A DNA stretch of 31,826 nucleotides. It comes from JALZAA01 sp035938395 (GTDB lineage: Bacteria; Actinomycetota; Acidimicrobiia; IMCC26256; JACDBD01). This document shows positions 1 through 7,184 of the stretch, piece after piece (position 1 is the stretch's first letter; each line of letters opens with the position of its first letter). A program made the translations under genes and the position numbers. The notes under the pieces are model-generated. The model was not told the DNA's origin. It saw only the letters and a program-made list of their open reading frames with translations, and ran no database searches. Location: positions 1-31,826 of the forward strand of contig DASZGY010000099.1 in the NCBI GenBank assembly GCA_035938395.1, written 5' to 3'.

Positions 1-1
1 G

Positions 2-343
2 TTCGAGATCGTGAAGTACCTGGGGCGGAGGGCGCAGGCGGCGCGGCGCAATGGCGCCGCGGTGGGCGCCGAGGCGTCGGTCCTGAAGCTCGCGGTGTCG
101 CAGAATGTGGCGTTGAACGGCGACCTTGCTCTTGCACTCGAAGGCGCCACTGCGATGCTGCTGCACGGGGACGCACCGTACGGCGGTTTTTGGCAGCAGC
201 AGTTCCTGAACCAGTGGGGAACCCGCATCGGCGGCGGCACGGAGCAGGTGCAGCGCAACGTGATCGGGGAGCGCGTGCTCGGGCTTCCGCCCGAGCCTCG
301 CCGCGACAAGCGCGTCCCGTTCCGCGAGCTCGTCGGGAGCTGA
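2..343 (+). CDS. Acyl-CoA dehydrogenase, C-terminal fragment (FadE26/27-like)
   Basis: This is the last ~113 residues of an acyl-CoA dehydrogenase whose start lies before the window. The reading frame is open from base 2. The visible part is the C-terminal four-helix domain, ending in the family hallmark GGGTEQVQRNVIGERVLGLP, which contributes to FAD and substrate contacts. The enzyme would introduce an alpha,beta double bond into an acyl-CoA. It stops 4 bp before a FadD17-type ligase. In Mycobacterium tuberculosis, fadE26-fadE27-fadD17 are adjacent and KstR-controlled, so by position this is likely one half of a FadE26/FadE27 (ChsE4/ChsE5)-type heteromeric steroid-CoA dehydrogenase. That specific assignment is inference; the family call is secure. 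Confidence 0.85.
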   Translation, partial: FEIVKYLGRRAQAARRNGAAVGAEASVLKLAVSQNVALNGDLALALEGATAMLLHGDAPYGGFWQQQFLNQWGTRIGGGTEQVQRNVIGERVLGLPPEPRRDKRVPFRELVGS

Positions 344-347
344 CGCG

Positions 348-2027
348 GTGGCGGGGGGCGCGGTGCCGAGCTTCGCAGAGGTGCTCGTGGCGAGGGCCGA
401 CGACGATCACACCGCGGTCCTCTTCGAGGACGAGGCGATCTCGTACCGGGCGTTCGTCGCCGAAGCGGCCGCGCGGGCGGCGCTGTTGCGCGACGCGCGC
501 CGGGAAGGGCCGTTCCACGTCGGTGTGCTGCTCGAGAACGTGCCCGAGTACCTGTACTGGATCGGCGCGTCCGCGCTCGCGGGCGCGGCGGTCGTCGGCA
601 TCAACCCGACGCGCCGGGGCGGAGAGCTCGCGCACGACGTGCGCCACACCGACTGTCAGCTGGTCGTGACCGACGACGCCGGCGCCGGGATGCTGGCGGG
701 GCTCGATCTCGGCATGCGGCCGGACGCGATGCTCACCGTCGGGGGCGGCGCATACGACGCACGATTGCGCCAGTACAAGGGCGCGCCGGTGCCGTCGACG
801 CTGCCCACGCCCGACACCCGCTTGCTGCTGCTGTTCACGTCGGGTTCGACGAGCGCGCCGAAGGCGGTCGTCTGCAGCTCGGGGCGCCTGGCGGGGGCGG
901 GGCGGACGACGATCAAGATGTTCGAGGTCGACCGCGACAGCGTCCTGTACGAGTCCATGCCGCTCTTCCACGGCAACGCGCTCATGGCCAACGTGACGAC
1001 GGCCGTCACCGCGGGCGCGACGATCGCGTTGCGTCGCAAGTTCTCGGCGTCGGGGTTCCTGCCCGACGTGCGCCGGTTCGGCGCCACGTACTTCAACTAC
1101 GTGGGACGCGCCTTGTCGTACGTGCTGGCAGTGCCCGAGACGCCGGAGGACCACGAGAACCGCCTGCGACTGGGCTTCGGGACCGAGGCGTCGGCGCTCG
1201 ACCGCCAGCGCTTCGAGGCGCGTTTCGGTTGCCGGCTCATCGAGAACTACGGATCCAGCGAAGGTGTCATCGCCATCGTGCGGCTGCCTGGTTGCCCCGA
1301 GCAGGCGCTCGGAAAGCCGCGTCCGGGCGAGGGCGCGGACGTGGTCGTCATGGATCCGGGCACGAGCGAAGAGTGCGCGGCGGCGGTCTTCGACGAGCAC
1401 GGGCGACTCGTGAACGGCGACGAGGCGATCGGCGAGCTCGTGCGTCGTGACTCCGGCGCCCGGTTCGAGGGCTACTACAACAACGAGGAGGCGACCGGCG
1501 AACGGGTGCGTGACGGTTGGTATTGGAGCGGCGACCTCGCGTACCGGGACGCCGACGGGTGGTTCTACTTCGCGGGGCGTAGCGCCGACCGACTGCGCGT
1601 CGACAGCGAGAACTTCGCCGCCGCTCCGATCGAGGGGATCCTCTCTCGCCTGCCCGGTGTGGTGATGGTCGCGGTGTATCCGGTGCCTGATGCTCGGACG
1701 GGTGACCAGGTCATGGCCGCGCTGGAGCTCAGCCCGGGGGTGGAGTTCGACGCCGATGCGTTCGCCGAGTTCCTCGGCGCGCAGACCGACCTCGGGACGA
1801 AGTGGGCGCCGCGTTACGTGCGCGTCGTGGGGCACATGCCCCTGACCGCCAACAACAAGGTGAACAAGCAGCCGCTGCGCGCCGCGCGGTGGGAGACGGG
1901 CGACGAGGTGTGGGTGCGCGAGCCGGCGGACGGCTCCTACCGGCGCCTGACCGAGGCCGACGTAGCGGCGCTGCGGGATCGGTTCGCTGCGCACGGTCGG
2001 GCCCAGGTACTGGAACTCGGGGGTTGA
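348..2027 (+). CDS. fadD17: FadD17-type steroid acyl-CoA synthetase (copy 1)
   Basis: A 559-residue ANL-superfamily ligase that would adenylate a carboxylated side chain and transfer it to CoA. Visible motifs are the phosphate-binding loop TSGSTSAPK (164-172), YGSSEG (301-306), SGDLAYRD (394-401) and a C-terminal NKVNKQPLR segment (503-511) holding the catalytic lysine region. The block RRKFSASGFLPDVRRFG (229-245) is characteristic of the mycobacterial FadD17 group. FadD17 belongs to the KstR cholesterol regulon and is reported to activate steroids with partly shortened side chains. The start is GTG at 348, 4 bp after the upstream dehydrogenase stop, so the two are probably cotranscribed. A paralogue lies at 10896-12545. 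Substrate specificity cannot be read from sequence. Confidence 0.88.
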   Translation: MAGGAVPSFAEVLVARADDDHTAVLFEDEAISYRAFVAEAAARAALLRDARREGPFHVGVLLENVPEYLYWIGASALAGAAVVGINPTRRGGELAHDVRHTDCQLVVTDDAGAGMLAGLDLGMRPDAMLTVGGGAYDARLRQYKGAPVPSTLPTPDTRLLLLFTSGSTSAPKAVVCSSGRLAGAGRTTIKMFEVDRDSVLYESMPLFHGNALMANVTTAVTAGATIALRRKFSASGFLPDVRRFGATYFNYVGRALSYVLAVPETPEDHENRLRLGFGTEASALDRQRFEARFGCRLIENYGSSEGVIAIVRLPGCPEQALGKPRPGEGADVVVMDPGTSEECAAAVFDEHGRLVNGDEAIGELVRRDSGARFEGYYNNEEATGERVRDGWYWSGDLAYRDADGWFYFAGRSADRLRVDSENFAAAPIEGILSRLPGVVMVAVYPVPDARTGDQVMAALELSPGVEFDADAFAEFLGAQTDLGTKWAPRYVRVVGHMPLTANNKVNKQPLRAARWETGDEVWVREPADGSYRRLTEADVAALRDRFAAHGRAQVLELGG

Positions 2028-2029
2028 CA

Positions 2030-2066
2030 GTCCGAACCGCCCGGACGCGGGTCCGCACACGTGCGG
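2030..2066 (+). terminator. Two small hairpins after fadD17
   Basis: Just after the ligase stop are two short inverted repeats: GTCCG/CGGAC (2030-2034 with 2042-2046) and CCGCA/TGCGG (2053-2057 with 2062-2066). There is no U-tract. They could form a weak terminator or 3'-end structure separating fadD17 from the chsE2 promoter. In DNA this GC-rich, such repeats also arise by chance. Confidence 0.25.
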
Positions 2067-2117
2067 GCGGGGAGCTCGACGGCGACGATGCGGCCGTCCA
2101 CGGGCCAAGTGTAGATT

Positions 2118-2131
2118 TAGAACTCGTTCTA
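2118..2131. promoter_or_regulatory. KstR-type operator overlapping the chsE2 start codon
   Basis: TAGAACTCGTTCTA is an exact match to the KstR consensus TnnAACnnGTTnnA, with palindromic half-sites. Its last A is the first base of the chsE2 ATG at 2131. No Shine-Dalgarno is visible just upstream, and TAGAAC sits 7 bp before the ATG where a -10 element for a leaderless transcript would lie. Binding by a KstR-like TetR repressor, known to de-repress on steroid-CoA thioesters in mycobacteria, would block the promoter directly. The match is seen; the binding is inferred. Confidence 0.8.
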
Positions 2132-3309
2132 TGTTCCTCGAATACACCCCCGAACAGCAGGCGCTGCGCAAGGAGCTGCGTGAGTACTTCGCGCGGCTGC
2201 TGAGGCCCGAGGTTCGGGCCGAGCTGGGGGAGCCGGGGGAGGGCAGCCCGCGGTTCCGGGACGTCGTCCGGCAGATCGGCACGGACGGGTGGCTCGGGAT
2301 CGGCTGGCCCCAGGAGTACGGCGGGCAGGGGCGGCCGGCGACCGACCAGTTCATCTTCTTCGACGAGGTGCAGCGGGCCGGCGCGCCGTTCCCCTTCGTG
2401 ACGCTCAACACGGTCGGTCCCACGATCATGCGTTTCGGGAGCGAGGAGCAGAAGTCGTTCTTCCTTCCCGGGATCCTCGCCGGTGAGATCAACTTCGCCA
2501 TCGGCTACACGGAGCCTGAGGCCGGCACCGACCTGGCGTCGCTGCGGACGCGTGCCGTCCTCGACGGTGACGAGTGGGTGATCAACGGCAACAAGGTGTT
2601 CACCAGCGGCGCCAACCAGGCGGACTACGTGTGGCTCGCCTGTCGCACCGATCCCGACGTGCCCAAGCACAAGGGCATCTCGATCATCGTCGTGCCGACC
2701 GCGTCGGCGGGCTTCAAGTGCACCCCGATCGTCACCGTCGGCGGCAACACGACGACCGCCACGTACTACGACGACGTGCGCGTGCCGAAAGGGAACGTGG
2801 TCGGCGACGTCAACGCCGGGTGGCAGCTCATCACCACGCAGCTGAACCACGAGCGCGTCGGGCTTGCCGCCATGGGCGGTCTCGCCCACCGGCTCTGGGA
2901 CGAGGTCGCCGGGTGGTGCCGTGCAACCGACTCGGGGCAGGGCGGGACCATGCTCGAGGTGCCGTGGGTGCAAATGGACCTGGCGCGCGCCCACGCCCGG
3001 CTCGAGGCGATGAAGCTTCTCAACTGGCGGATGGCCGCCGCCCTCGACGCCGGTGCGCTCGAGCCGGCCGACTCGTCGGCGGTCAAGGTCTACGGCACCG
3101 AGACACTCGTCGACGTGTACCGCACCCTGCTCGGCGTCCTCGGCGCCGCCGGCTACCTGCCGTCCGGCTCACCCGGCGCGGTGCTGCAGGGTGACGTCGA
3201 GCGCGCCGGACGGGCGGCGCAGATCAACACCTTCGGCGGCGGGGTGAACGAGGTGCAGCGCGAGATCATCGCCAGCGCCGGGCTCGGCATGGCGAGGCGG
3301 GCGCGGTAG
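2131..3309 (+). CDS. chsE2: Steroid-CoA dehydrogenase subunit ChsE2 (FadE29-like)
   Basis: A 392-residue acyl-CoA dehydrogenase. In M. tuberculosis, ChsE2 pairs with ChsE1 in an alpha2beta2 flavoenzyme that dehydrogenates the three-carbon side chain of 3-oxo-4-pregnene-20-carboxyl-CoA. Diagnostic blocks include IGYTEPEAGTDLASLRT (124-140), the FAD-binding VFTSGA region (156-161), KHKGISI (179-185), TTQLNHERV (235-243, with E241 placed like the catalytic base of the IVD/LCAD-type subfamily) and TFGGGVNEVQRE near the C terminus. These closely follow mycobacterial FadE29. The ATG overlaps a KstR-type operator. The gene opens a five-gene run (2131-7089) with 2-61 bp gaps. Length matches the family. 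Confidence 0.93.
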   Translation: MFLEYTPEQQALRKELREYFARLLRPEVRAELGEPGEGSPRFRDVVRQIGTDGWLGIGWPQEYGGQGRPATDQFIFFDEVQRAGAPFPFVTLNTVGPTIMRFGSEEQKSFFLPGILAGEINFAIGYTEPEAGTDLASLRTRAVLDGDEWVINGNKVFTSGANQADYVWLACRTDPDVPKHKGISIIVVPTASAGFKCTPIVTVGGNTTTATYYDDVRVPKGNVVGDVNAGWQLITTQLNHERVGLAAMGGLAHRLWDEVAGWCRATDSGQGGTMLEVPWVQMDLARAHARLEAMKLLNWRMAAALDAGALEPADSSAVKVYGTETLVDVYRTLLGVLGAAGYLPSGSPGAVLQGDVERAGRAAQINTFGGGVNEVQREIIASAGLGMARRAR

Positions 3310-3311
3310 CT

Positions 3312-4292
3312 GTGGCAACGACGATGGACACCGACAAGGCGGCGTTCGCCGCCCGGTTGAAGGAGTTCGAGGGGAAGGAGGCGGGCGATCCCGAGCAGGG
3401 CGCCGACCCGGTGAACCAGCCGATGATCCGCCACTGGGTCGAGGCCGTCGGCGATGACAACCCCGTGTATACGGATCCCGAGGCTGCGGAAAAGTCCGTG
3501 CACGGCGAGATCGTGGCCCCGCCGGTGATGCTCCAGGCCTGGGTCATGCGCGGCGTGCGGCCGCGCCCGACCGACGGCGGCAACGCCCGCGACGAGCTCA
3601 TGACGCTGCTCGACGAGGCCGGCTTCACGTCGGTGGTGGCGACCAACTGCGAGCAGGAGTACACCCGGTACCTGCACCTCGGCGATCACCTGTCGACGAC
3701 GACGATCATCGAGTCGGTGTCGGACGAGAAGGCGACCGGCCTCGGCGTCGGCCACTTCGTCACGACGCGGGTCGACTACCACACCGACGACGGCGAGCTC
3801 GTCGCGACGATGCGGTTCCGGATCCTCAAGTTCAAGCCCGGGACTGGTCGAACCGGCCGCAGCGCAGCCGCGGAAGAAGAACAGGCGCGCGAGCGGCCGC
3901 TGCGGCCGCGGCCCGCACTCACGCAGGACAACGCGTTCTGGTTCGAGGGCGCCCGGCAGCACCGGTTACTCATCCAGCGCTGCAAGGAGTGCGGGACGCT
4001 GCGCCACCCGCCCCGCCCGATGTGCGCCGAGTGCCGGTCCTACGAGTGGGACGTCGTCGACGCCTCCGGCCGCGGCACGGTCTACAGCTTCGTCGTGAAC
4101 CACTACCCGCAGGTGCCGGCGTTCGACTACCCGCTCGCGGTCGGCCTCATCGAGCTCGAGGAAGGCACCCGACTCGTCGCCAACGTCATCGGCGTCGAGC
4201 CCGGCGACATCCGCGTGGGCATGCCGGTCGAGGTGGAGTGGGTCGACCACGACCCCGACCTCTCCTTACCGGCCTTTCGACCGGGGAAATAG
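3312..4292 (+). CDS. chsH2: ChsH2: MaoC-like hydratase subunit with C-terminal DUF35
   Basis: A 326-residue two-domain protein. The N-terminal hot-dog fold (about 1-175) is the non-catalytic half of the ChsH1-ChsH2 enoyl-CoA hydratase: GDDNPVYTD (47-55) aligns with the hydratase motif but has Tyr where the catalytic His usually sits. A charged linker (about 178-205) leads to a DUF35 domain with a zinc ribbon CX2CX10CX2C (C224, C227, C238, C241) and an OB fold. In known systems this DUF35 domain binds Ltp2 and is needed for aldolase activity. The protein therefore links the hydration and cleavage steps. The GTG start at 3312 is 2 bp after chsE2; ATG at 3324 is the alternative. Confidence 0.93.
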   Translation: MATTMDTDKAAFAARLKEFEGKEAGDPEQGADPVNQPMIRHWVEAVGDDNPVYTDPEAAEKSVHGEIVAPPVMLQAWVMRGVRPRPTDGGNARDELMTLLDEAGFTSVVATNCEQEYTRYLHLGDHLSTTTIIESVSDEKATGLGVGHFVTTRVDYHTDDGELVATMRFRILKFKPGTGRTGRSAAAEEEQARERPLRPRPALTQDNAFWFEGARQHRLLIQRCKECGTLRHPPRPMCAECRSYEWDVVDASGRGTVYSFVVNHYPQVPAFDYPLAVGLIELEEGTRLVANVIGVEPGDIRVGMPVEVEWVDHDPDLSLPAFRPGK

Positions 4293-4294
4293 CA

Positions 4295-5413
4295 ATGGAC
4301 TTCACGTTCTCCGAGGAGCAGGACGCGGTCCGCGACCTCGCGGCGCAGATCTTCGAGGGCCACGCGACCACCGAGCGAGTGAAGGAGGTCGAGCGCAGTG
4401 AGGAGCGCGTCGACCGCGAGCTGTGGCGCGCGCTCGCCGACGCCGGACTCCTGGCCATCGCCGTGCCGGAGGAGCACGGGGGCAGCGGGCTCGGCCTCGC
4501 CGAGGTGTGCCTGCTCCTCGAACAGCAGGGGCGGCGAGTCGCGCCCGTGCCGCTGTGGCCCACCCTCGTCCTCGGGGCGCTCGCGATCGGCGAATTCGGT
4601 TCACCGGCGCAGCAGCAATCGTGGCTGCCGGGGGTCGCAACGGGCGAGGTCGTGCTCACGGCCGCCCTCGCCGAGCCCGGCGCCAACAACCCGCTGCGTC
4701 CCCAGGTCACCGCGAGCCGTGATGGCGGCACCTGGCGGCTCGACGGCGACAAGCCCAGCGTGCCGGCGGGCCACGTCGCCGAGCGGGTCCTCGTGCCCGC
4801 GTCGACCGGCGACGGCGAGCTCGGCGTGTTCCTCGTCGATCCCGCCGGGCCCGGCACCGAGCGGACGGTCGCCGCGACAACCGACCGGGCGAAGGTCGCG
4901 CACCTGTCCTTCGACGGGGCGCGCGCCGAGCGCCTCGGAGCGGAAGACCTCGACGGACGGCGCGTCACGTCGTGGATGCTCGATCGCGCCCTCGTGGGGC
5001 TGTGCGCGACGCAGGTCGGGGTGGCGGAGGGCGCGCTGCGGATGGCCGCCGACTACACGTCGGAACGCCAGCAGTTCGGGCGGCCGCTGTCGACGTTCCA
5101 GGGCGTCGCGCTCAAGGCCGCCGACGCGTACATCGACACCGAGGCGATGCGGGTCACGCTGTGGCAGGCGGCGTGGCGGCTCACCGCCGGTCTCGACGCC
5201 ACGCGCGAGGTCATGGTGGCGAAGTGGTGGGCTTCGGAAGGGGGCCAGCGGGTGGTGCACATCACGCAGCACCTCCACGGCGGGATGGGCGCCGACGTCG
5301 ACTATCCCGTGCACCGCTACTTCCTGTGGGGCAAGCAGATCGAGGACACGCTGGGCGGCGCGAGCGCGCAGCTCGCCCGGCTCGGCCGAGCGCTCGCGGA
5401 GGCACCGGCATGA
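4295..5413 (+). CDS. chsE1: Steroid-CoA dehydrogenase subunit ChsE1 (FadE28-like)
   Basis: A 372-residue acyl-CoA dehydrogenase homologue, the expected partner of ChsE2. It shows the FadE28 pattern: N-terminal FTFSEEQDAVRDLA, a middle domain poor in the usual FAD/substrate motifs, ERQQFGRPLSTFQ (257-269), and HLHGGMGADVDYPVHRYF near the C terminus, matching HLHGGMGMDVTYPMHRYY in the mycobacterial protein. The subunit is thought to complete a shared active site. ATG at 4295 lies 2 bp after the chsH2 stop and gives the expected N terminus; longer in-frame readings into chsH2 are not needed. Unlike mycobacteria, chsH2 sits between the two dehydrogenase genes. Confidence 0.92.
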   Translation: MDFTFSEEQDAVRDLAAQIFEGHATTERVKEVERSEERVDRELWRALADAGLLAIAVPEEHGGSGLGLAEVCLLLEQQGRRVAPVPLWPTLVLGALAIGEFGSPAQQQSWLPGVATGEVVLTAALAEPGANNPLRPQVTASRDGGTWRLDGDKPSVPAGHVAERVLVPASTGDGELGVFLVDPAGPGTERTVAATTDRAKVAHLSFDGARAERLGAEDLDGRRVTSWMLDRALVGLCATQVGVAEGALRMAADYTSERQQFGRPLSTFQGVALKAADAYIDTEAMRVTLWQAAWRLTAGLDATREVMVAKWWASEGGQRVVHITQHLHGGMGADVDYPVHRYFLWGKQIEDTLGGASAQLARLGRALAEAPA

Positions 5414-5426
5414 CAGTCATTTCTCC

Positions 5427-5846
5427 ATGAGTACAAAGACCGCGCTCCGCTACGACGACGTGCAGGTCGGCGACGAGGTCCCGACGCTCGTCATCCCGCT
5501 GACGCGCACGCTCATCGTGGCGACCGCGATCGCGTCCCGCGACTATCAGGACGTGCACCACGACCCGGGGCTCGCCCAGGAGCGCGGCTCGCCCGACATC
5601 TTCATGAACATCCTCTCGACCAACGGCTTCGTGGGCCGGTTCATCACCGACTGGGCCGGGCCCGACGCGATCCTCAAGAGCGTGAAGATCCGCCTCGGCG
5701 CGCCGAACCACCCCGGCGACACCATGACCATGACCGGCCAGGTCACCGCCAAGGACGACGGCGTGATCGAGGTGCACGTCCGGGGGGCGAACGACCTCGG
5801 CGACCACGTGACGGGCACGGTCGCGTTGGAACTGCCGCCGCGATGA
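5427..5846 (+). CDS. chsH1: ChsH1: catalytic MaoC-like enoyl-CoA hydratase subunit
   Basis: A 139-residue single hot-dog domain. The hydratase motif SRDYQDVHHD contains the D39/H44 pair expected for catalysis, unlike the ChsH2 partner. SPDIFMNILSTNGFVGRFITDWAGP and the C-terminal LGDHVTGTVAL follow M. tuberculosis ChsH1 closely. With ChsH2 it would hydrate the side-chain enoyl-CoA to the 17-hydroxy product cleaved by Ltp2. The ATG at 5427 lies 13 bp after the chsE1 stop. Length agrees with the family (about 129 in M. tuberculosis), with a slightly longer N terminus. Upstream in-frame sequence overlaps chsE1 and is not homologous. Confidence 0.92.
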   Translation: MSTKTALRYDDVQVGDEVPTLVIPLTRTLIVATAIASRDYQDVHHDPGLAQERGSPDIFMNILSTNGFVGRFITDWAGPDAILKSVKIRLGAPNHPGDTMTMTGQVTAKDDGVIEVHVRGANDLGDHVTGTVALELPPR

Positions 5847-5897
5847 CGGCGGCTTTGCCGACCGGCAGCGCACGAGCCGGAGCTTGCGACGGCGCCG

Positions 5898-5905
5898 AAG
5901 GAGGA
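5898..5905 (+). promoter_or_regulatory. Strong ribosome-binding site deciding the ltp2 start
   Basis: AAGGAGGA lies just upstream of GTG at 5908 and is one of the clearest Shine-Dalgarno sequences in the window. It favours GTG 5908 over an in-frame TTG at 5884, which would add an Arg-rich octapeptide absent from the family. Spacing is short, about 3-4 bases from the core. Confidence 0.75.
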
Positions 5906-5907
5906 AG

Positions 5908-7089
5908 GTGAGCGAGAGCAACCAGCTCCGCGACGTCGCCGCCGTCGCCGGCATCGGCGCCACCGAGTTCTCGAAGGAGTCGGGGCGGTCCGAGCTGCGC
6001 CTCGCGGTCGAGGCGTGCGACGCGGCCATCGCCGACGCCGGCCTCGAGCCGGCCCAGATCGACGGGATGGTCACCTACACCCAGGACACCAATCCCGAGA
6101 TCGAGATCGCCCGCAACCTCGGCGTCGGCGAGCTGTCGTTCTTCTCCCGCATCCACCACGGCGGCGGTGCCGCGTGCGGCACTGTCCAGCAAGCCGTGCT
6201 GGCCGTGCACGCCGGCGTCGCCGACTACGTCGTGTGCTACCGGGCGTTCAACGAACGCTCGGGCCGACGGTTCGGCGCCGGTGTCCAGGACCGTCCGCCG
6301 GCGGCGACGGCCGAGCAGGCCCACTTCGCCTGGTACGCGCCGTTCGGCTTGCTCACGCCGGCGCAGTGGGTGGCGATGTTCGGGACGCGCTACATGCACG
6401 AGTACGGCGCGACGAGCGAGGACTTCGGGCGGGTGGCGGTCGCCGACCGCAAGCACGCGGCGACGAACCCCAAGGCGTGGTTCTACGAGAAGCCGATCAC
6501 GCTCGAGGAGCACCAGCAGTCGCGCTGGATCGTCGAGCCGCTCCACCTGCTCGACTGCTGTCAGGAGAGCGACGGCGCCCAGGCGATCGTCGTGACGTCG
6601 CTCGAACGAGCGCGTGATCTGCCCAACGCGCCGGCCGTCATCAACTCGTCGGCGCAGGGCGCGGGCGAGAACCAGGACATGATGACGAGCTACTACCGGG
6701 ACTCCATCACCGGCCTGCCCGAGATGGGGCTCGTCGCCCGCCAGCTCTGGAACACGACCGGGCTCGGTCCCGACGACATCCAGACGGCGGTGATCTACGA
6801 CCACTTCACGCCGCTCGTGCTGCCCCAGCTCGAGGAGTTCGGGTTCTGCGCGCGAGGTGAGGCCAAGGACTTCCTCCGCGACGGCAACGTCGAGCTCGGC
6901 GGCCGGCTCCCGATCAACACGCACGGCGGCCAGCTCGGCGAGGCGTACATCCACGGCATGAACGGCATCGCCGAAGGCGTGCGCCAGGTGCGGGGAACGT
7001 CGGTGAACCAGGTCGACAACGTCGAGCACGTGCTCGTGACCGCGGGTACCGGCGTGCCGACGAGCGCGCTCGTCCTCGGCTCCGACTGA
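5908..7089 (+). CDS. ltp2: Ltp2: steroid side-chain-cleaving aldolase (thiolase fold)
   Basis: A 393-residue thiolase-superfamily protein of the SCP-x/lipid-transfer type. Ltp2 with the DUF35 domain of ChsH2 performs retro-aldol cleavage of 17-hydroxy-3-oxo-4-pregnene-20-carboxyl-CoA to androstenedione and propionyl-CoA. Conserved segments are HHGGGAACGTVQQA (83-96), the YDHFTP motif (Y297), INTHGGQLGEAYIHGMNG (336-353, with Y347) and VLVTAGTGVP near the C terminus. Tyrosines rather than the thiolase cysteine have been implicated in this family, and Y297 and Y347 are candidates. A strong ribosome-binding site fixes the GTG start. It ends the five-gene cassette, 61 bp after chsH1. Confidence 0.93.
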   Translation: MSESNQLRDVAAVAGIGATEFSKESGRSELRLAVEACDAAIADAGLEPAQIDGMVTYTQDTNPEIEIARNLGVGELSFFSRIHHGGGAACGTVQQAVLAVHAGVADYVVCYRAFNERSGRRFGAGVQDRPPAATAEQAHFAWYAPFGLLTPAQWVAMFGTRYMHEYGATSEDFGRVAVADRKHAATNPKAWFYEKPITLEEHQQSRWIVEPLHLLDCCQESDGAQAIVVTSLERARDLPNAPAVINSSAQGAGENQDMMTSYYRDSITGLPEMGLVARQLWNTTGLGPDDIQTAVIYDHFTPLVLPQLEEFGFCARGEAKDFLRDGNVELGGRLPINTHGGQLGEAYIHGMNGIAEGVRQVRGTSVNQVDNVEHVLVTAGTGVPTSALVLGSD

Positions 7090-7094
7090 CTCTC

Positions 7095-7115
7095 CGCCCT
7101 TCGCACGGGAGGGCG
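7095..7115 (+). terminator. Possible weak hairpin after ltp2
   Basis: CGCCCT (7095-7100) can pair with AGGGCG (7110-7115) around a 9-base loop, shortly after the ltp2 stop. There is no U-tract, so intrinsic termination would be weak. It may separate the cassette from the next gene. Confidence 0.3.
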
Positions 7116-7134
7116 ACGTGACAGCACGCCGAAT

Positions 7135-7146
7135 TTTGTATACAAA
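7135..7146. promoter_or_regulatory. Palindromic operator-like site TTTGTATACAAA
   Basis: A perfect 12-bp palindrome in an unusually AT-rich stretch, 38 bp upstream of the binding-protein start. The core TTGTATACAA resembles operators of GntR-family (FadR-subfamily) regulators. It does not match the KstR pattern found at other promoters here. No GntR gene lies in the window, so the regulator is unknown. Confidence 0.55.
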
Positions 7147-7184
7147 GTCGTCCTCGACAAATTGGACATTTCACGCGGCTAGCA

